From: Candidatus Lutibacillus vidarii
GTDB taxonomy: Bacteria; Actinomycetota; Actinomycetes; Actinomycetales; Dermatophilaceae
Direction of reading: 5' to 3'
Assembly (NCBI GenBank): GCA_016717165.1
Contig: JADKGA010000002.1
Coordinates: forward strand, 372,001 to 436,000
Length of the DNA stretch: 64,000 bases
Shown here: positions 51,143 to 59,710 of the stretch, piece after piece
How the letters are laid out: each line of letters opens with the position of its first letter
Numbering within the stretch: the stretch's first letter is position 1
Position numbers and translations under genes: made by a program
The notes under the pieces: generated by a model
What the model was told of the DNA's origin: nothing
The model's database searches: none
The model's input: the letters and a program-made list of their open reading frames with translations, nothing else

Positions 51143-52386
51143 CAGCGTCCGAGCTGCGGCAGGTCGAGCGAGCCGGCGGCGATCCGCTGGTCCTGCTGCT
51201 GCACCCGGTCGAGGTAGGTCCGGGACTTGGCGACCTCGGTCTCCAGGGTGCCGATGGTGGCGGCCATGGAGTCGAGCGCCTTGACCTTGAAGGTGTCGAT
51301 GGCGTCCATCGTCTGGTAGACGTTGTCGAAGGCGCGCTGCAGCTGGGCCAGCCCGATCGTCGCCGAGGCGGCCTGCTCCTGGATCTTCACCGAGTTGTCC
51401 TTGAGCATCTCCGAGGTCCGCTCGATCAGCCCGGAGGTCGTCTCGTTGAGGGCAGTGATCTGGTCGAGGACGAGCTTCTGGTTGCCGAGGGCCTGGGCGA
51501 CGATGACCGCCGTGCGCAGCGCCGAGATCGTCGTCGTCGAGGCGCGGTCGACGCCCTTGACCAGCTCGAGGTTGTTCTTGATGACAATGTCGATGGCCAG
51601 GTAGTTCTGGATCGAGACGGCCAGCTGGGTGAGCAGGTCCTGGTGCTTCTGCCGGACGTAGAAGAGGACGTCGTCGCGCAGCGACCGCGCCTTGTCCGGC
51701 TCGGTCACCTCCAGCGTCGCGATGGTCGCGGCGAGCCGGGCGTCCAGCCGCTCGGCGAGGTAGACGTACTGGTTGAGCATGCCCATGGTGTCCCAGAGCT
51801 GCTGCTTCTCCATGTTGAGGGCGGTGTTGTCCTTGCGGAGCTCGTCCTGGCCCTCGCGCAGAGCATGGAGTATGCCGTCCAGGTGGCTCTGCGCCGACTG
51901 GTACTTGCGGAAGTAGTCAGTGAGCTTGTCGCCGAAGGGGAACATGCCGAGGACCTTCTTGATCCCGGTCGCCTCGGCGGGGTCGAGGTCCTCGATGGTG
52001 CGGCGCAGCTCGAGCAGGGTCGCGCCGACCTTGGAGCCCTCGCTCAGGCCGCCCTCCTGGAGCGCCTTGACCGGCGACTGGAGCAGCCGGTTCGACGTCT
52101 CGGCGGCGCGCCGGATGTCGGCATCGCCCATCGTCCGCAGGTCGGAGGCCTTGGCCTCGAACTCCGGGGACTTCGCCGGGGCGGCGAGCAGGTCGGTGAG
52201 GTAGGTCTCGACCTTGGCGTCCAGACCTGGAAGTGCGTTCTGCGGCACCTGCGGGGCCATCTTCGGCGCCGCGGTCGTGCCCACCGCGGCCGGCGGCGCC
52301 GGGGCGGTGAGGGTCAGGGTCGGGGTTGGCGGCTCCAACGGGGTGACGGCGGCGTCGCTCGTCCCGCTCGGCGGCTGCTCGGTCAT
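51142..52386 (-). CDS. TelA-family toxic anion resistance protein
   Basis: A 414-residue protein of the TelA/KlaA family (PF05816 type). After a Pro/Thr-rich N-terminus, the long helical body includes FGDKLTDYFRKYQSAQSHLD, LRDDVLFYVRQKHQDLLTQL, the family hallmark NYLAIDIVIKNNLELVKGVD with TTTISALRTAVIVAQAL, and a coiled-coil end. Members are tied to resistance against tellurite and cationic peptides, mechanism unclear. It is the first gene of the 11-gene operon that runs down to 38763, so its upstream region (52387-52636) should carry the promoter; no clear -35/-10 was recognised there. Confidence 0.9.
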   Translation of the reverse strand: MTEQPPSGTSDAAVTPLEPPTPTLTLTAPAPPAAVGTTAAPKMAPQVPQNALPGLDAKVETYLTDLLAAPAKSPEFEAKASDLRTMGDADIRRAAETSNRLLQSPVKALQEGGLSEGSKVGATLLELRRTIEDLDPAEATGIKKVLGMFPFGDKLTDYFRKYQSAQSHLDGILHALREGQDELRKDNTALNMEKQQLWDTMGMLNQYVYLAERLDARLAATIATLEVTEPDKARSLRDDVLFYVRQKHQDLLTQLAVSIQNYLAIDIVIKNNLELVKGVDRASTTTISALRTAVIVAQALGNQKLVLDQITALNETTSGLIERTSEMLKDNSVKIQEQAASATIGLAQLQRAFDNVYQTMDAIDTFKVKALDSMAATIGTLETEVAKSRTYLDRVQQQDQRIAAGSLDLPQLGR

Positions 52387-52636
52387 GGGGCTCCTCGGCT
52401 CGCGGTGACGGCCCGACCGGCTCGGGCGAGCGGCGGCGCGTCTGGTCTGACGTACGGCAAATCTACGCGGTTCCCGGCCCGCGCGAGGGTCGGCCGGGGC
52501 GGCATACCGTCCGATCGGTGGTGACCCAGACCTGGACGTTCTCGACAGATCGCGAACTGATCCGCAGAGTGTGTCGAAAACGAGCCGTCTGCGACGTCGT
52601 CTGGTTGTCCGAGTCGAACCGATCCAAGGAGCACCG

Positions 52637-53002
52637 ATGAAGTATGTCCTGATGTACACCAGCCGCCCCGATCTCGACGAGGCGGTGCCCGCCGAGCGCC
52701 AGGCCGAGGTCTACCAGCAGATCTTCGGCTGGTTCGAGAAGTATGGCGCCACCTTCGTGGACTCCGGCGCAGAGCTCCAGGGCGCGCACACCGCGACGAC
52801 CGTCAAGGCCCCGGCCGATGGCGGCGGCCCAGTCGTCGTCGACGGCCCGTTCACCGAGGCCAAGGAGATGATCGGCGGGTTCAGCATCGTCGACGTGCCC
52901 GACCTCGACGCCGCGCTCGCGATGGCCCGGGAGTGGCCTGCCCTGGTCTTCCCGGGCGTCGCCGTCGAGATCCGTCCCATCGTGGACCACGGCGAGATGT
53001 GA
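52637..53002 (+). CDS. YCII/DGPF-domain protein
   Basis: A 121-residue YCII-related protein with the DGPF-type motif VVDGPFTEAKEMIGGFSIVD, starting at ATG 52637 with AAGGAG upstream. These small proteins accompany ECF42-class sigma factors and are thought to modify or sense something linked to them. Its stop overlaps the GTG of the sigma factor gene that follows, so the two are coupled. It is intact, unlike the amber-mutated YCII gene at 11994, to which it is distantly similar. Confidence 0.9.
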   Translation: MKYVLMYTSRPDLDEAVPAERQAEVYQQIFGWFEKYGATFVDSGAELQGAHTATTVKAPADGGGPVVVDGPFTEAKEMIGGFSIVDVPDLDAALAMAREWPALVFPGVAVEIRPIVDHGEM

Positions 53003-54279
53003 GCCACTCACGCGACGACGCCGACGCCCTGCTCGCGGACACCGTCCGCCGCGAGGCGTCGTCGGTCGTCGCCTTCCTGTACCGCCTCACCGGTGACTTC
53101 GACGTCGCCGAGGAGGCGGTCCAGGAGGCGCTCGTCAGCGCGCTGCACTCGTGGCGGCGCGACGGCCTGCCCGACGTCCCGGGCGCCTGGCTCACGACGG
53201 CGGCGAAACACCGGGCCGTCGACCTGCTCCGCCGGCGCGCCCGGCAACGCCGTCTCGAGGGCGGGCTCGACGGCCCGCTCGACAGCGCGCTGGACGGCCC
53301 GCTCGACGGCCCGTCCTGGTCGGACGGCCTGCCGGGCCCCGCCGACGCCGATGACCGCGTGCCCCTGCTCTTCGGCTGCTGCCACCCCGCGCTGGCCGTC
53401 GAGGCCCGGCTCGCGCTCACGCTGCGCGCCGTCGTCGGTCTGACGACGGCGCGCATCGCGGCGGCCTTCCTTGTGCCGGAGCCAACGGTCGCGCAGCGGA
53501 TCGTCCGGGCCAAGCGCAAGATCGGGTCGGCCGGCATCCCGCTGGCCATCCCGGGCCCGGAGGAGCTGCCCGCCAGACTCGACGATGTCCTCACGGTCGT
53601 CTGCCTCGCGTACACCGCGGCCTTCCTCGACCCCTCGGCAGCGGGGCAGGGTGGGCTGGCCGCGGACGCGGTGTGGCTCGCCGAGCTGGTCTGCGCGACC
53701 CTGCCCGGCGAGCCCGAGGCCTGGGGCCTGCTCGGCCTGCTCACCCTGCAACAGGCCCGCGCGCGCGCTCGCTTCGACGCCGACGGCTCCTTGGTCCTCC
53801 TCCCCGACCAGGACCGGTCCCGGTGGGACCACCGCGCCATCGCCTCGGCCGAGCGGTACCTCGAACGGGCCGCAGTCTGGCGCCGCCCTGGTCGCTTCCA
53901 GCTGCACGCTGCCATCGCTGCCTGCCACGCCAGCGCGCCCACCTGGGCCGAGACCGACTGGTTGCAGATCCTCACGCTGTATGACGTCCTGGTCCGGTAT
54001 GACGGGTCTCCGGTGATCCGGCTCAACCGGGCGGTGGCGCTGGCGGAGTATGCCGGCCCGGAACGTGCCCTCCACGAGGTCGACGCGCTCGCTCACCGGC
54101 TCAGCGGCTACCACCTGCTGCACGCCACTCGAGCCGAGCTGCTCCGGCGGCTGGGCCGCACCGACGAGGCGACCGCGGCCGACCGGGAGGCGCTCCGGCT
54201 GGCGACCGAGCCGGTCGACCGGGACATTCTCAGTGCCCGGCTGGCCGCGGCGCAGGAGCGGTCAGCGGCGGACGCTTGA
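52999..54279 (+). CDS. ECF42-type RNA polymerase sigma factor with C-terminal TPR-like extension
   Basis: A 426-residue sigma-70 family protein. Sigma region 2 is VAFLYRLTGDFDVAEEAVQE with AWLTTAAKHRAVDLLRRRAR; region 4 is LRAVVGLTTARIAAAFLVPE with QRIVRAKRKI. After residue 190 the long C-terminal part (LLGLLTLQQARARARFDADG, SPVIRLNRAVALAEYAGP) is the TPR-like domain of ECF42, thought to control activity in place of an anti-sigma factor. Between regions 2 and 4 there is a short DGPLDSALDGPLDGP repeat. The pairing with a DGPF/YCII gene is typical of this class. Confidence 0.9.
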   Translation: MSHSRDDADALLADTVRREASSVVAFLYRLTGDFDVAEEAVQEALVSALHSWRRDGLPDVPGAWLTTAAKHRAVDLLRRRARQRRLEGGLDGPLDSALDGPLDGPSWSDGLPGPADADDRVPLLFGCCHPALAVEARLALTLRAVVGLTTARIAAAFLVPEPTVAQRIVRAKRKIGSAGIPLAIPGPEELPARLDDVLTVVCLAYTAAFLDPSAAGQGGLAADAVWLAELVCATLPGEPEAWGLLGLLTLQQARARARFDADGSLVLLPDQDRSRWDHRAIASAERYLERAAVWRRPGRFQLHAAIAACHASAPTWAETDWLQILTLYDVLVRYDGSPVIRLNRAVALAEYAGPERALHEVDALAHRLSGYHLLHATRAELLRRLGRTDEATAADREALRLATEPVDRDILSARLAAAQERSAADA

Positions 54280-54471
54280 GGGGTGGTCGACGGATCGGCC
54301 GCCCGCCGCCAGTGCGGTCAGCTCGGCCCGGACCCGTGCGATATCGCGATCGCCGCCGGGGACGGCAGGGCGGTGGAATGCTCCGGAGGGCGAGTCGGCG
54401 GCCCGCCGGTGGCTTCGCTCGAGCGTGACGACGAGCAGGGCGAGGGCTGCGAGGAGAAGGATGATGACCAT
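54262..54471 (-). CDS. small single-pass membrane protein, 69 aa
   Basis: It begins with the hydrophobic helix VIILLLAALALLVVTLE at residues 2-18, followed by a polar tail that ends in a short helix (DRDIARVRAELTALAAGG). AGGA lies nine bases before the ATG. It overlaps the end of the sigma factor gene on the other strand by 18 bases and is divergent from the GlxA-type regulator. Unknown function; the ribosome site and the clear membrane helix support it. Confidence 0.5.
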   Translation of the reverse strand: MVIILLLAALALLVVTLERSHRRAADSPSGAFHRPAVPGGDRDIARVRAELTALAAGGRSVDHPSSVRR

Positions 54472-54500
54472 GTCGTTAATCCTGCGATAGTAGCAATCAG

Positions 54501-54512
54501 GCCACCAGTGGC
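54501..54512. promoter_or_regulatory. inverted repeat upstream of the GlxA-type regulator
   Basis: GCCAC-CA-GTGGC is a perfect 5-bp inverted repeat in the 82-base divergent gap, next to a CAGATCTG palindrome (54512-54519). It may be a regulator site. Confidence 0.25.
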
Positions 54513-54553
54513 AGATCTGGCGTTCTTCGTTTGTTTTCTGCCATTCTGGTCCG

Positions 54554-55507
54554 ATGGTTCAGGTCGTCGCTGCCCTGCTCGCATCTCGCGCCGCGGCCTT
54601 CGAGCTCGGGGTCCTCGCTGAGGTCTTCGGCATCGACCGCACCGACGACGGTGTGCCGGCGTTCGACTTCCGGGTCTGTGCCCTCGACCCGAGTCGACCG
54701 GTGCCGACATCGAGCGGCTTCGCAGTCGTCGCCTCCCACGGGCTCGAGGGTGCCGCGGACGCCGATCTTGTCGCCGTACCCGCCGGCCCGGCGGATGGCC
54801 CCTTCCCCGAGCCCTTCCTCACCGTTCTGCGCGACGCGGTCGAGCGAGGTGCGCGGGTCATGTCGGTGTGCTCCGGTGCGTTCATGCTCGGGGCGGCCGG
54901 CCTCCTTGACGGGCGTCGCTGCGCCACCCATTGGCGGTATGCCGACGCGCTTGCGCGTCGGTACCCGCTCGCCCAGGTCGACCTCGACGTCCTCTATGTC
55001 GAGGACGGTCCGGTGCTCACCAGCGCCGGCACCGCCGCCGGTATCGACGCGTGCCTGCACCTGGTCCGCGCGGACCATGGCGCGCAGGTCGCCGCCCGGA
55101 TCGCCCGGCGCATGGTCGTGCCCCCGCACCGTTCGGGTGGCCAGCGCCAGTATGTCGAGAGCCCGATCCTCGAGCCGAGCTCGACGAGCCTGCAGCCGGT
55201 GCTCGACTGGGTCGTGGCACACCTCGACAGGCCGCACAGCGTCGCTGAGCTGGCCGCCCGGGCTCAAGTGTCCGAGCGCACTTTCGCCAGGCGGTTCGCG
55301 GCCGAGGTCGGGTCCAGCCCGCACCGGTGGGTCACCGAGCAGCGGGTCGGCCTGGCCCGCCGTCTCCTCGAGGGCACCGACGCGGACGTCGAGTCGATCG
55401 CCCACGCCTGCGGCCTGAGCTCAGGGGCGCTGCTCCGCCAGCTCTTCCAGCGTTCGGTCGGGGTGTCGCCGTCGACCTACCGGCGGCAGTTCTCTGCCTC
55501 GCCCTAG
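54554..55507 (+). CDS. GlxA family transcriptional regulator (DJ-1/PfpI plus AraC HTH)
   Basis: A 317-residue regulator. Residues 1-170 are a class I amidotransferase-like DJ-1/PfpI fold with the nucleophile-elbow region VMSVCSGAFMLGAAGLLDGR. Residues 210-317 are an AraC-type double helix-turn-helix: SVAELAARAQVSERTFARRF and VESIAHACGLSSGALLRQLF, then GVSPSTYRRQF. Such proteins activate catabolic genes in response to an unknown ligand. The target here is not clear; the divergent small membrane gene is a candidate. Confidence 0.9.
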   Translation: MVQVVAALLASRAAAFELGVLAEVFGIDRTDDGVPAFDFRVCALDPSRPVPTSSGFAVVASHGLEGAADADLVAVPAGPADGPFPEPFLTVLRDAVERGARVMSVCSGAFMLGAAGLLDGRRCATHWRYADALARRYPLAQVDLDVLYVEDGPVLTSAGTAAGIDACLHLVRADHGAQVAARIARRMVVPPHRSGGQRQYVESPILEPSSTSLQPVLDWVVAHLDRPHSVAELAARAQVSERTFARRFAAEVGSSPHRWVTEQRVGLARRLLEGTDADVESIAHACGLSSGALLRQLFQRSVGVSPSTYRRQFSASP

Positions 55508-55543
55508 TCCACCCTGGCCGCGGGGTGTCGACGCGTGCCCCCG

Positions 55544-57274
55544 TCAGCCCTTCAGCGCCGGGAACTGGTCGTCCCGGTACTCGGTGGCCGGCACCGCACC
55601 CTCGGCGTCGCGTCGGTCCTCCTCGGCGCGCAGCTGGACCCGGCGGATCTTCCCGGAGATCGTCTTCGGCAGCTCACCGAACTCGATCCGGCGCACCCGC
55701 AGGAAGGGCGCGAGATGCTCCCGCGCATACTTGAGGATCTGGAAGGCGGTCTCCTCGTTGGGCTCCCAGCCCGCGGCGAGCATGACGTACGCCTTCGGCA
55801 CCGCCAGGCGCACCGGGTCGGGGGCGGGGACCACCGCGGCCTCGGCGACGGCCGGGTGCTCGAGCAGGACCGACTCGACCTCGAAGGGCGAGACCTTGAA
55901 GTCCGAGGACTTGAAGACGTCGTCGGTCCGGCCGACATACGTGATGTACCCGTCCTCGTCGCGGGAGGCGACATCGCCGGTGTGGTAGTACCCACCGGCG
56001 GTGACCGAGGCGGACTGGTCCGGGTCGTCGAGGTACCCGGTCATGAGGTTGAGCGGACGGCGGGACAGGTCGAGGCAGATCTCGCCCTCACCGGTGGCGC
56101 TGGTGATCGGCTCGCCGGTCGCGGCGTCGATGAGGACGATCGGCACGCCGGGCATGGGCCGGCCCATCGAGCCGATGACGACCCGCTGGCCGGGGGAGTT
56201 GCCGATCAGGCAGGTCGTCTCGGTCTGGCCGAAACCGTCCCGGATCGTCACGCCCCAGTGCTTCTTCACCTGGTCGATGACCTCGGGGTTGAGCGGCTCA
56301 CCGGCCCCGATCGCCTCACGCAGCACGCCGGCGCCCCCGGAGAGGTCGGCCTGGATGAGCATCCGCCAGACGGTGGGCGGGGCGCAGAAGGTGGTCACCC
56401 CGGCCCGGCGCATCTGCGCCATCAGCGCCATCGCGTCGAAGCGCGAGTAGTTGTAGACGAAGACCGTCGCCTCGGCGATCCACGGGGCGAAGAAGAGGCT
56501 CCATGCATGCTTGGCCCAGCCGGGGGAGGAGATCGTCAGGTGGACATCCCCCGGGCGCACGCCGAGCCAGAACATCGTCGACAGGTGCCCCACGGGATAG
56601 GACACCTGGGTGTGCTCGACGAGCTTGGGCTTTTTCGTCGTCCCCGAGGTGAAGTAGTAGAGCACCGGGTCACCGGCGGCGGTGACGACCGCACACGGCG
56701 GCGCATCGGTCCGCTCCTGTGCGGGGAGGATGTCGTGGAAGACCTGGCCTGCGGCGACCTCGGCGGGGACCGGTCCGATGGCCATCCGCAAGATCGACCC
56801 GGGCAGCTCGGCGAGCTTGCCGGCGTCGACCGGGTTGACGATGATCGCCGTCGCCCGGGCCCGGGTCACCCGGTCCATGAGGTCGGCCGTGCCGAGCGCG
56901 ACCGTCGTCGGCGAGATGACCGCGCCGATCTTCATCAGGGCGAGCATCGAGTCCCACAGCTCGACCTGGTTGCCGAGCATGAGCAGGACCGGGTCGCCCT
57001 TCCCGACGCCGAGCTCGCGCAGGTGCGCGGCCAGCTTGTCGGAGCGGGTCACCATCTCGTCGAAGGTGTAGGTCGCCTCCGACCCGTCCTCCTCGACGAT
57101 CCACAGGGCGCGGGCGGGATTGCCGCGGCCGATCGAGTCGAACCAGTCGATGGCCCAGGAGAAGGTCTGCCCGACGTCGGGCCAGCGAAAGGTACGAACG
57201 GTGGTGTCATAGTCGCTGCCGTGCTCGAGCAGGTCGTCGCGGGCGGCGCGGAAGGCGGTGTAGGCGGTCGACAT
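55544..57274 (-). CDS. acyl-CoA synthetase, AMP-binding (medium-chain/acetyl-CoA synthetase type)
   Basis: A 576-residue adenylate-forming enzyme. The P-loop motif is YYFTSGTTKKPKLVEHT (about residues 215-231), followed by DGFGQTETTCLIG, GYYHTGDVASRDEDGYI with YVGRTDDVFKSSDFKVSP, and the catalytic lysine in LPKTISGKIRRVQLR near the C-terminus. It activates a carboxylic acid to its CoA thioester using ATP. The motif types fit the medium-chain branch. It is a single gene between a regulator and an RDD membrane protein; the upstream GlxA-like gene converges with it. Confidence 0.92.
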   Translation of the reverse strand: MSTAYTAFRAARDDLLEHGSDYDTTVRTFRWPDVGQTFSWAIDWFDSIGRGNPARALWIVEEDGSEATYTFDEMVTRSDKLAAHLRELGVGKGDPVLLMLGNQVELWDSMLALMKIGAVISPTTVALGTADLMDRVTRARATAIIVNPVDAGKLAELPGSILRMAIGPVPAEVAAGQVFHDILPAQERTDAPPCAVVTAAGDPVLYYFTSGTTKKPKLVEHTQVSYPVGHLSTMFWLGVRPGDVHLTISSPGWAKHAWSLFFAPWIAEATVFVYNYSRFDAMALMAQMRRAGVTTFCAPPTVWRMLIQADLSGGAGVLREAIGAGEPLNPEVIDQVKKHWGVTIRDGFGQTETTCLIGNSPGQRVVIGSMGRPMPGVPIVLIDAATGEPITSATGEGEICLDLSRRPLNLMTGYLDDPDQSASVTAGGYYHTGDVASRDEDGYITYVGRTDDVFKSSDFKVSPFEVESVLLEHPAVAEAAVVPAPDPVRLAVPKAYVMLAAGWEPNEETAFQILKYAREHLAPFLRVRRIEFGELPKTISGKIRRVQLRAEEDRRDAEGAVPATEYRDDQFPALKG

Positions 57275-57393
57275 ACCCCTTTGCTAGCAGGGTGACGCGC
57301 GGCAGTTCCACCGGAGATCGGCCACACTCGGCCCCTGCCTCGCTACTGTCGGGGCACCGGCCGCCCGCCGCGTCTCATCCCGAGAGGACGACC

Positions 57394-58098
57394 ATGACCA
57401 TCCCGCCGCCCCCGCCGCCCCCGCCGGGGGAGCCCGTCGACCCCACTGCCGACCCGGTGCCCTGGCAGCCCCCTGCCGCTCCCGCCGTCCCTCCCGTGCC
57501 GCCCGCCTCGCCCGCCGCGCCGCCGGCCCAGGCCATGCCGGTCCCGCCGCCGCCTCCGGCGATGGCTCCCCCCGCGGATGTCCCGCCTGCCCAGCCCTCG
57601 TGGGGTGACAACCCGTATGCCGCCCCGCCGATGCCGCCCGCACCGTCGGCACCACCGATGGGCTTCCCGACCCTGCCGCCCGCTGTTGGAGTCGGCCCGC
57701 TCGCACCGTGGAGCCAGCGAGTCGTCGGCTACCTCGTCGACGCCTTGATCGCCGCGCCCGGCACGATTCTCACGAACCTCTACGGCCCGTCCGCCACCCG
57801 TGGCATCGGGTTCCTCTACCTCATCGGGTTCGTCTACGTGGTGGCGGTCGCGGTGTGGAACCGCTGGATGAAGGGCGGCCAGGGCCAGACGATCGGCCGC
57901 AAGGTCGCCGGGGTCACCGTCCTCAAGGAGTCCACCGGCCAGCCCCTGGGCACTGGCGGGGCCTTCCTGCGCGATGTGGCGCACCTTGCCGACACCTTCT
58001 TGTGCCTTGTCGGCTGGTTCTTCCCGCTCTGGGACGCCAAGCGCCAGACCATCGCCGACAAGATCGTCGGCTCGGTGGCGGTGTCGGTCCAGAAGTGA
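57394..58098 (+). CDS. RDD-domain membrane protein with proline-rich N-terminus
   Basis: A 234-residue protein. The first 105 residues are a Pro/Ala-rich, disordered-looking region with runs of prolines. The RDD domain follows: WSQRVVGYLVDALIAAPG, two or three membrane helices (GFLYLIGFVYVVAVAVWN), GQTIGRKVAGVTVL and the final AKRQTIADKIVGSVAV. RDD proteins are membrane proteins of mixed or unknown roles. GAGAGGA lies nine bases before the ATG. A DUF2752 membrane gene follows after 10 bases, so the two are probably co-transcribed. Confidence 0.88.
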   Translation: MTIPPPPPPPPGEPVDPTADPVPWQPPAAPAVPPVPPASPAAPPAQAMPVPPPPPAMAPPADVPPAQPSWGDNPYAAPPMPPAPSAPPMGFPTLPPAVGVGPLAPWSQRVVGYLVDALIAAPGTILTNLYGPSATRGIGFLYLIGFVYVVAVAVWNRWMKGGQGQTIGRKVAGVTVLKESTGQPLGTGGAFLRDVAHLADTFLCLVGWFFPLWDAKRQTIADKIVGSVAVSVQK

Positions 58099-58108
58099 GC
58101 ACGTCGAG

Positions 58109-58492
58109 GTGACCCGCTCGCTGACCAGGCTCCCCGGCGCCGAGGTGGTGGCTGCGGCCGCCGCCTTGGGCGCCGGGAGCCTCGTCGGGCTCACCCGGTG
58201 CCCGTTGCATGCGACGACCGGGCTGTGGTGCCCCCTGTGTGGCGGGCTGCGCAGCCTGGCGGCCTTGGCCCGTGGTGACCTCGTGGCCGCCCTGCACGCC
58301 AATGTCCTCGCGGTGGCATTCGCGGTCACCGGCGGGGTCTGGGCGGTGCGGTGGGCGGGTCGGTCGGTCCGGGCCGGCGCTCCGGTCGCCGGACTGGCGC
58401 TCGACGCGCGGGTCTACCGACCGCTGGCGGTGGTCCTGCTCGCCTTCGCCGTCATACGGAACCTCCCGCTGGGAGCAGGGCTGCACCCCTGA
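58109..58492 (+). CDS. DUF2752 membrane protein
   Basis: A 127-residue protein from GTG 58109. It shows the DUF2752 pattern CPLHATTGLWCPLCGG, followed by LRSLAALARGDLVAALHANV, with three membrane helices. The cysteines may bind a metal or be redox-active. An earlier in-frame start would run into the RDD gene. It is the second gene of a two-gene unit with the RDD protein and converges with the desaturase gene. Confidence 0.85.
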   Translation: MTRSLTRLPGAEVVAAAAALGAGSLVGLTRCPLHATTGLWCPLCGGLRSLAALARGDLVAALHANVLAVAFAVTGGVWAVRWAGRSVRAGAPVAGLALDARVYRPLAVVLLAFAVIRNLPLGAGLHP

Positions 58493-58529
58493 GCGGGGGA
58501 CCGCCGCGCCGCCGCGTGCCGGGCACCCG

Positions 58530-59690
58530 TTACGGCAGCGCCATCCGGAACACCCGCGCCCACGCCGAGGCGACCTGACGCCACATCGGCCCGGTCGTGT
58601 ACGGCAGGCCATAGGTGTCGCAGAGCGCCCGGACCCGCGGGGCGATCTCGGCATACCGGTTGCTCGGCAGGTCGGGGAAGAGGTGGTGCTCGACCTGGTG
58701 CGAGAGGTTGCCGGTCATGAGGTGCAAGGTCTTCGAGCCGGAGATATTGGCCGAGCCGAGCATCTGCCGGATGTACCAGTCGCCGCGGGACTCACCGATG
58801 ACCGACTCGGCCGGGAACTGCACGGCGCCGTCGGGGAAGTGGCCGCAGAAGATGACCGAGTGGGCCCAGATGTTGCGCACCGTATTTGCGGTGAAGGTGC
58901 CGATCAGCGCGGGCACCGCCGAGCCGGTGACGACCGCGACCGCCGGGGTGGCGAGATAGTCCTTCAGCGCCTGCCGCCAGGTCTTGCGGCCGAGCTTGCG
59001 CAGGTCACGGCGCAGCGCCGCCTTGGTCTTGCGGCCGGCGGCCACCTCGTCGAGCTCGAGGTCGTAGAACGCGATGCCCCACTCGAAGAAGGGCGCGAGG
59101 ACCATGTTGTAGACCGGGTTGCCGAGGTTCCACCACGTCCACGGCTGGTCCTCGCTCATCCGCAGCAGGGCGTAGCCCACGTCGCGGTCCTTGCCGACGA
59201 CATTGGTCCAGGTGTGGTGGACGTCGTTGTGGGTGTGCTTCCAGCCGTCGGCCGGGGCGACGAAGTCCCACTCCCACTGCGTGGAGTGGATATCCGGGTC
59301 GCGCATCCAGTCCCACTGGCCGTGCAGGACGTTGTGGCCGATCTCCATGTTCTCGAGGATCTTCGCCACCGAGAGCATCCCGGTGCCGGCGACCCAGGCG
59401 AGCGGGTTGACCGAGAGGAGCAGCATGCCGCGGCCACCGAGCTCGAGGGTCCGCTGGGCCTTGATGACCTTCTTGATGTATGCCGCATCGGCGGCTCCGC
59501 GGCTGGCGATGATCTCGTCGCGAAGGGCGTCGAGCTCGCGGCCGAGCGCCTCGACCTGCTCGTCGCTGAGGTGCCGGGCCGCCTCCGGGCGCGGCGCAGT
59601 CCGGACGGCGGCGACCTCACGGCGGCCGGAGGGACTGATGAACGAGGGGACCGTGTCCAGGTCGGACGGGTGCGCTGCCGTGGCAGTCAT
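58530..59690 (-). CDS. membrane fatty acid desaturase (DesA3-like)
   Basis: A 386-residue di-iron acyl-CoA desaturase. The three histidine boxes are GHNVLHGQW (around residue 115), KHTHNDVHHTW, and HQVEHHLFP, plus hydrophobic helices between them. It introduces a double bond, probably delta-9, into saturated acyl chains using O2 and electrons from the reductase encoded directly upstream (59711-60781, 20-base gap). Resembles mycobacterial DesA3, partnered by Rv3230c-type reductase. The need for O2 shows that the organism is not a strict anaerobe. Confidence 0.92.
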   Translation of the reverse strand: MTATAAHPSDLDTVPSFISPSGRREVAAVRTAPRPEAARHLSDEQVEALGRELDALRDEIIASRGAADAAYIKKVIKAQRTLELGGRGMLLLSVNPLAWVAGTGMLSVAKILENMEIGHNVLHGQWDWMRDPDIHSTQWEWDFVAPADGWKHTHNDVHHTWTNVVGKDRDVGYALLRMSEDQPWTWWNLGNPVYNMVLAPFFEWGIAFYDLELDEVAAGRKTKAALRRDLRKLGRKTWRQALKDYLATPAVAVVTGSAVPALIGTFTANTVRNIWAHSVIFCGHFPDGAVQFPAESVIGESRGDWYIRQMLGSANISGSKTLHLMTGNLSHQVEHHLFPDLPSNRYAEIAPRVRALCDTYGLPYTTGPMWRQVASAWARVFRMALP

Positions 59691-59710
59691 GAATGGGGCT
59701 CCTCGAGGGT

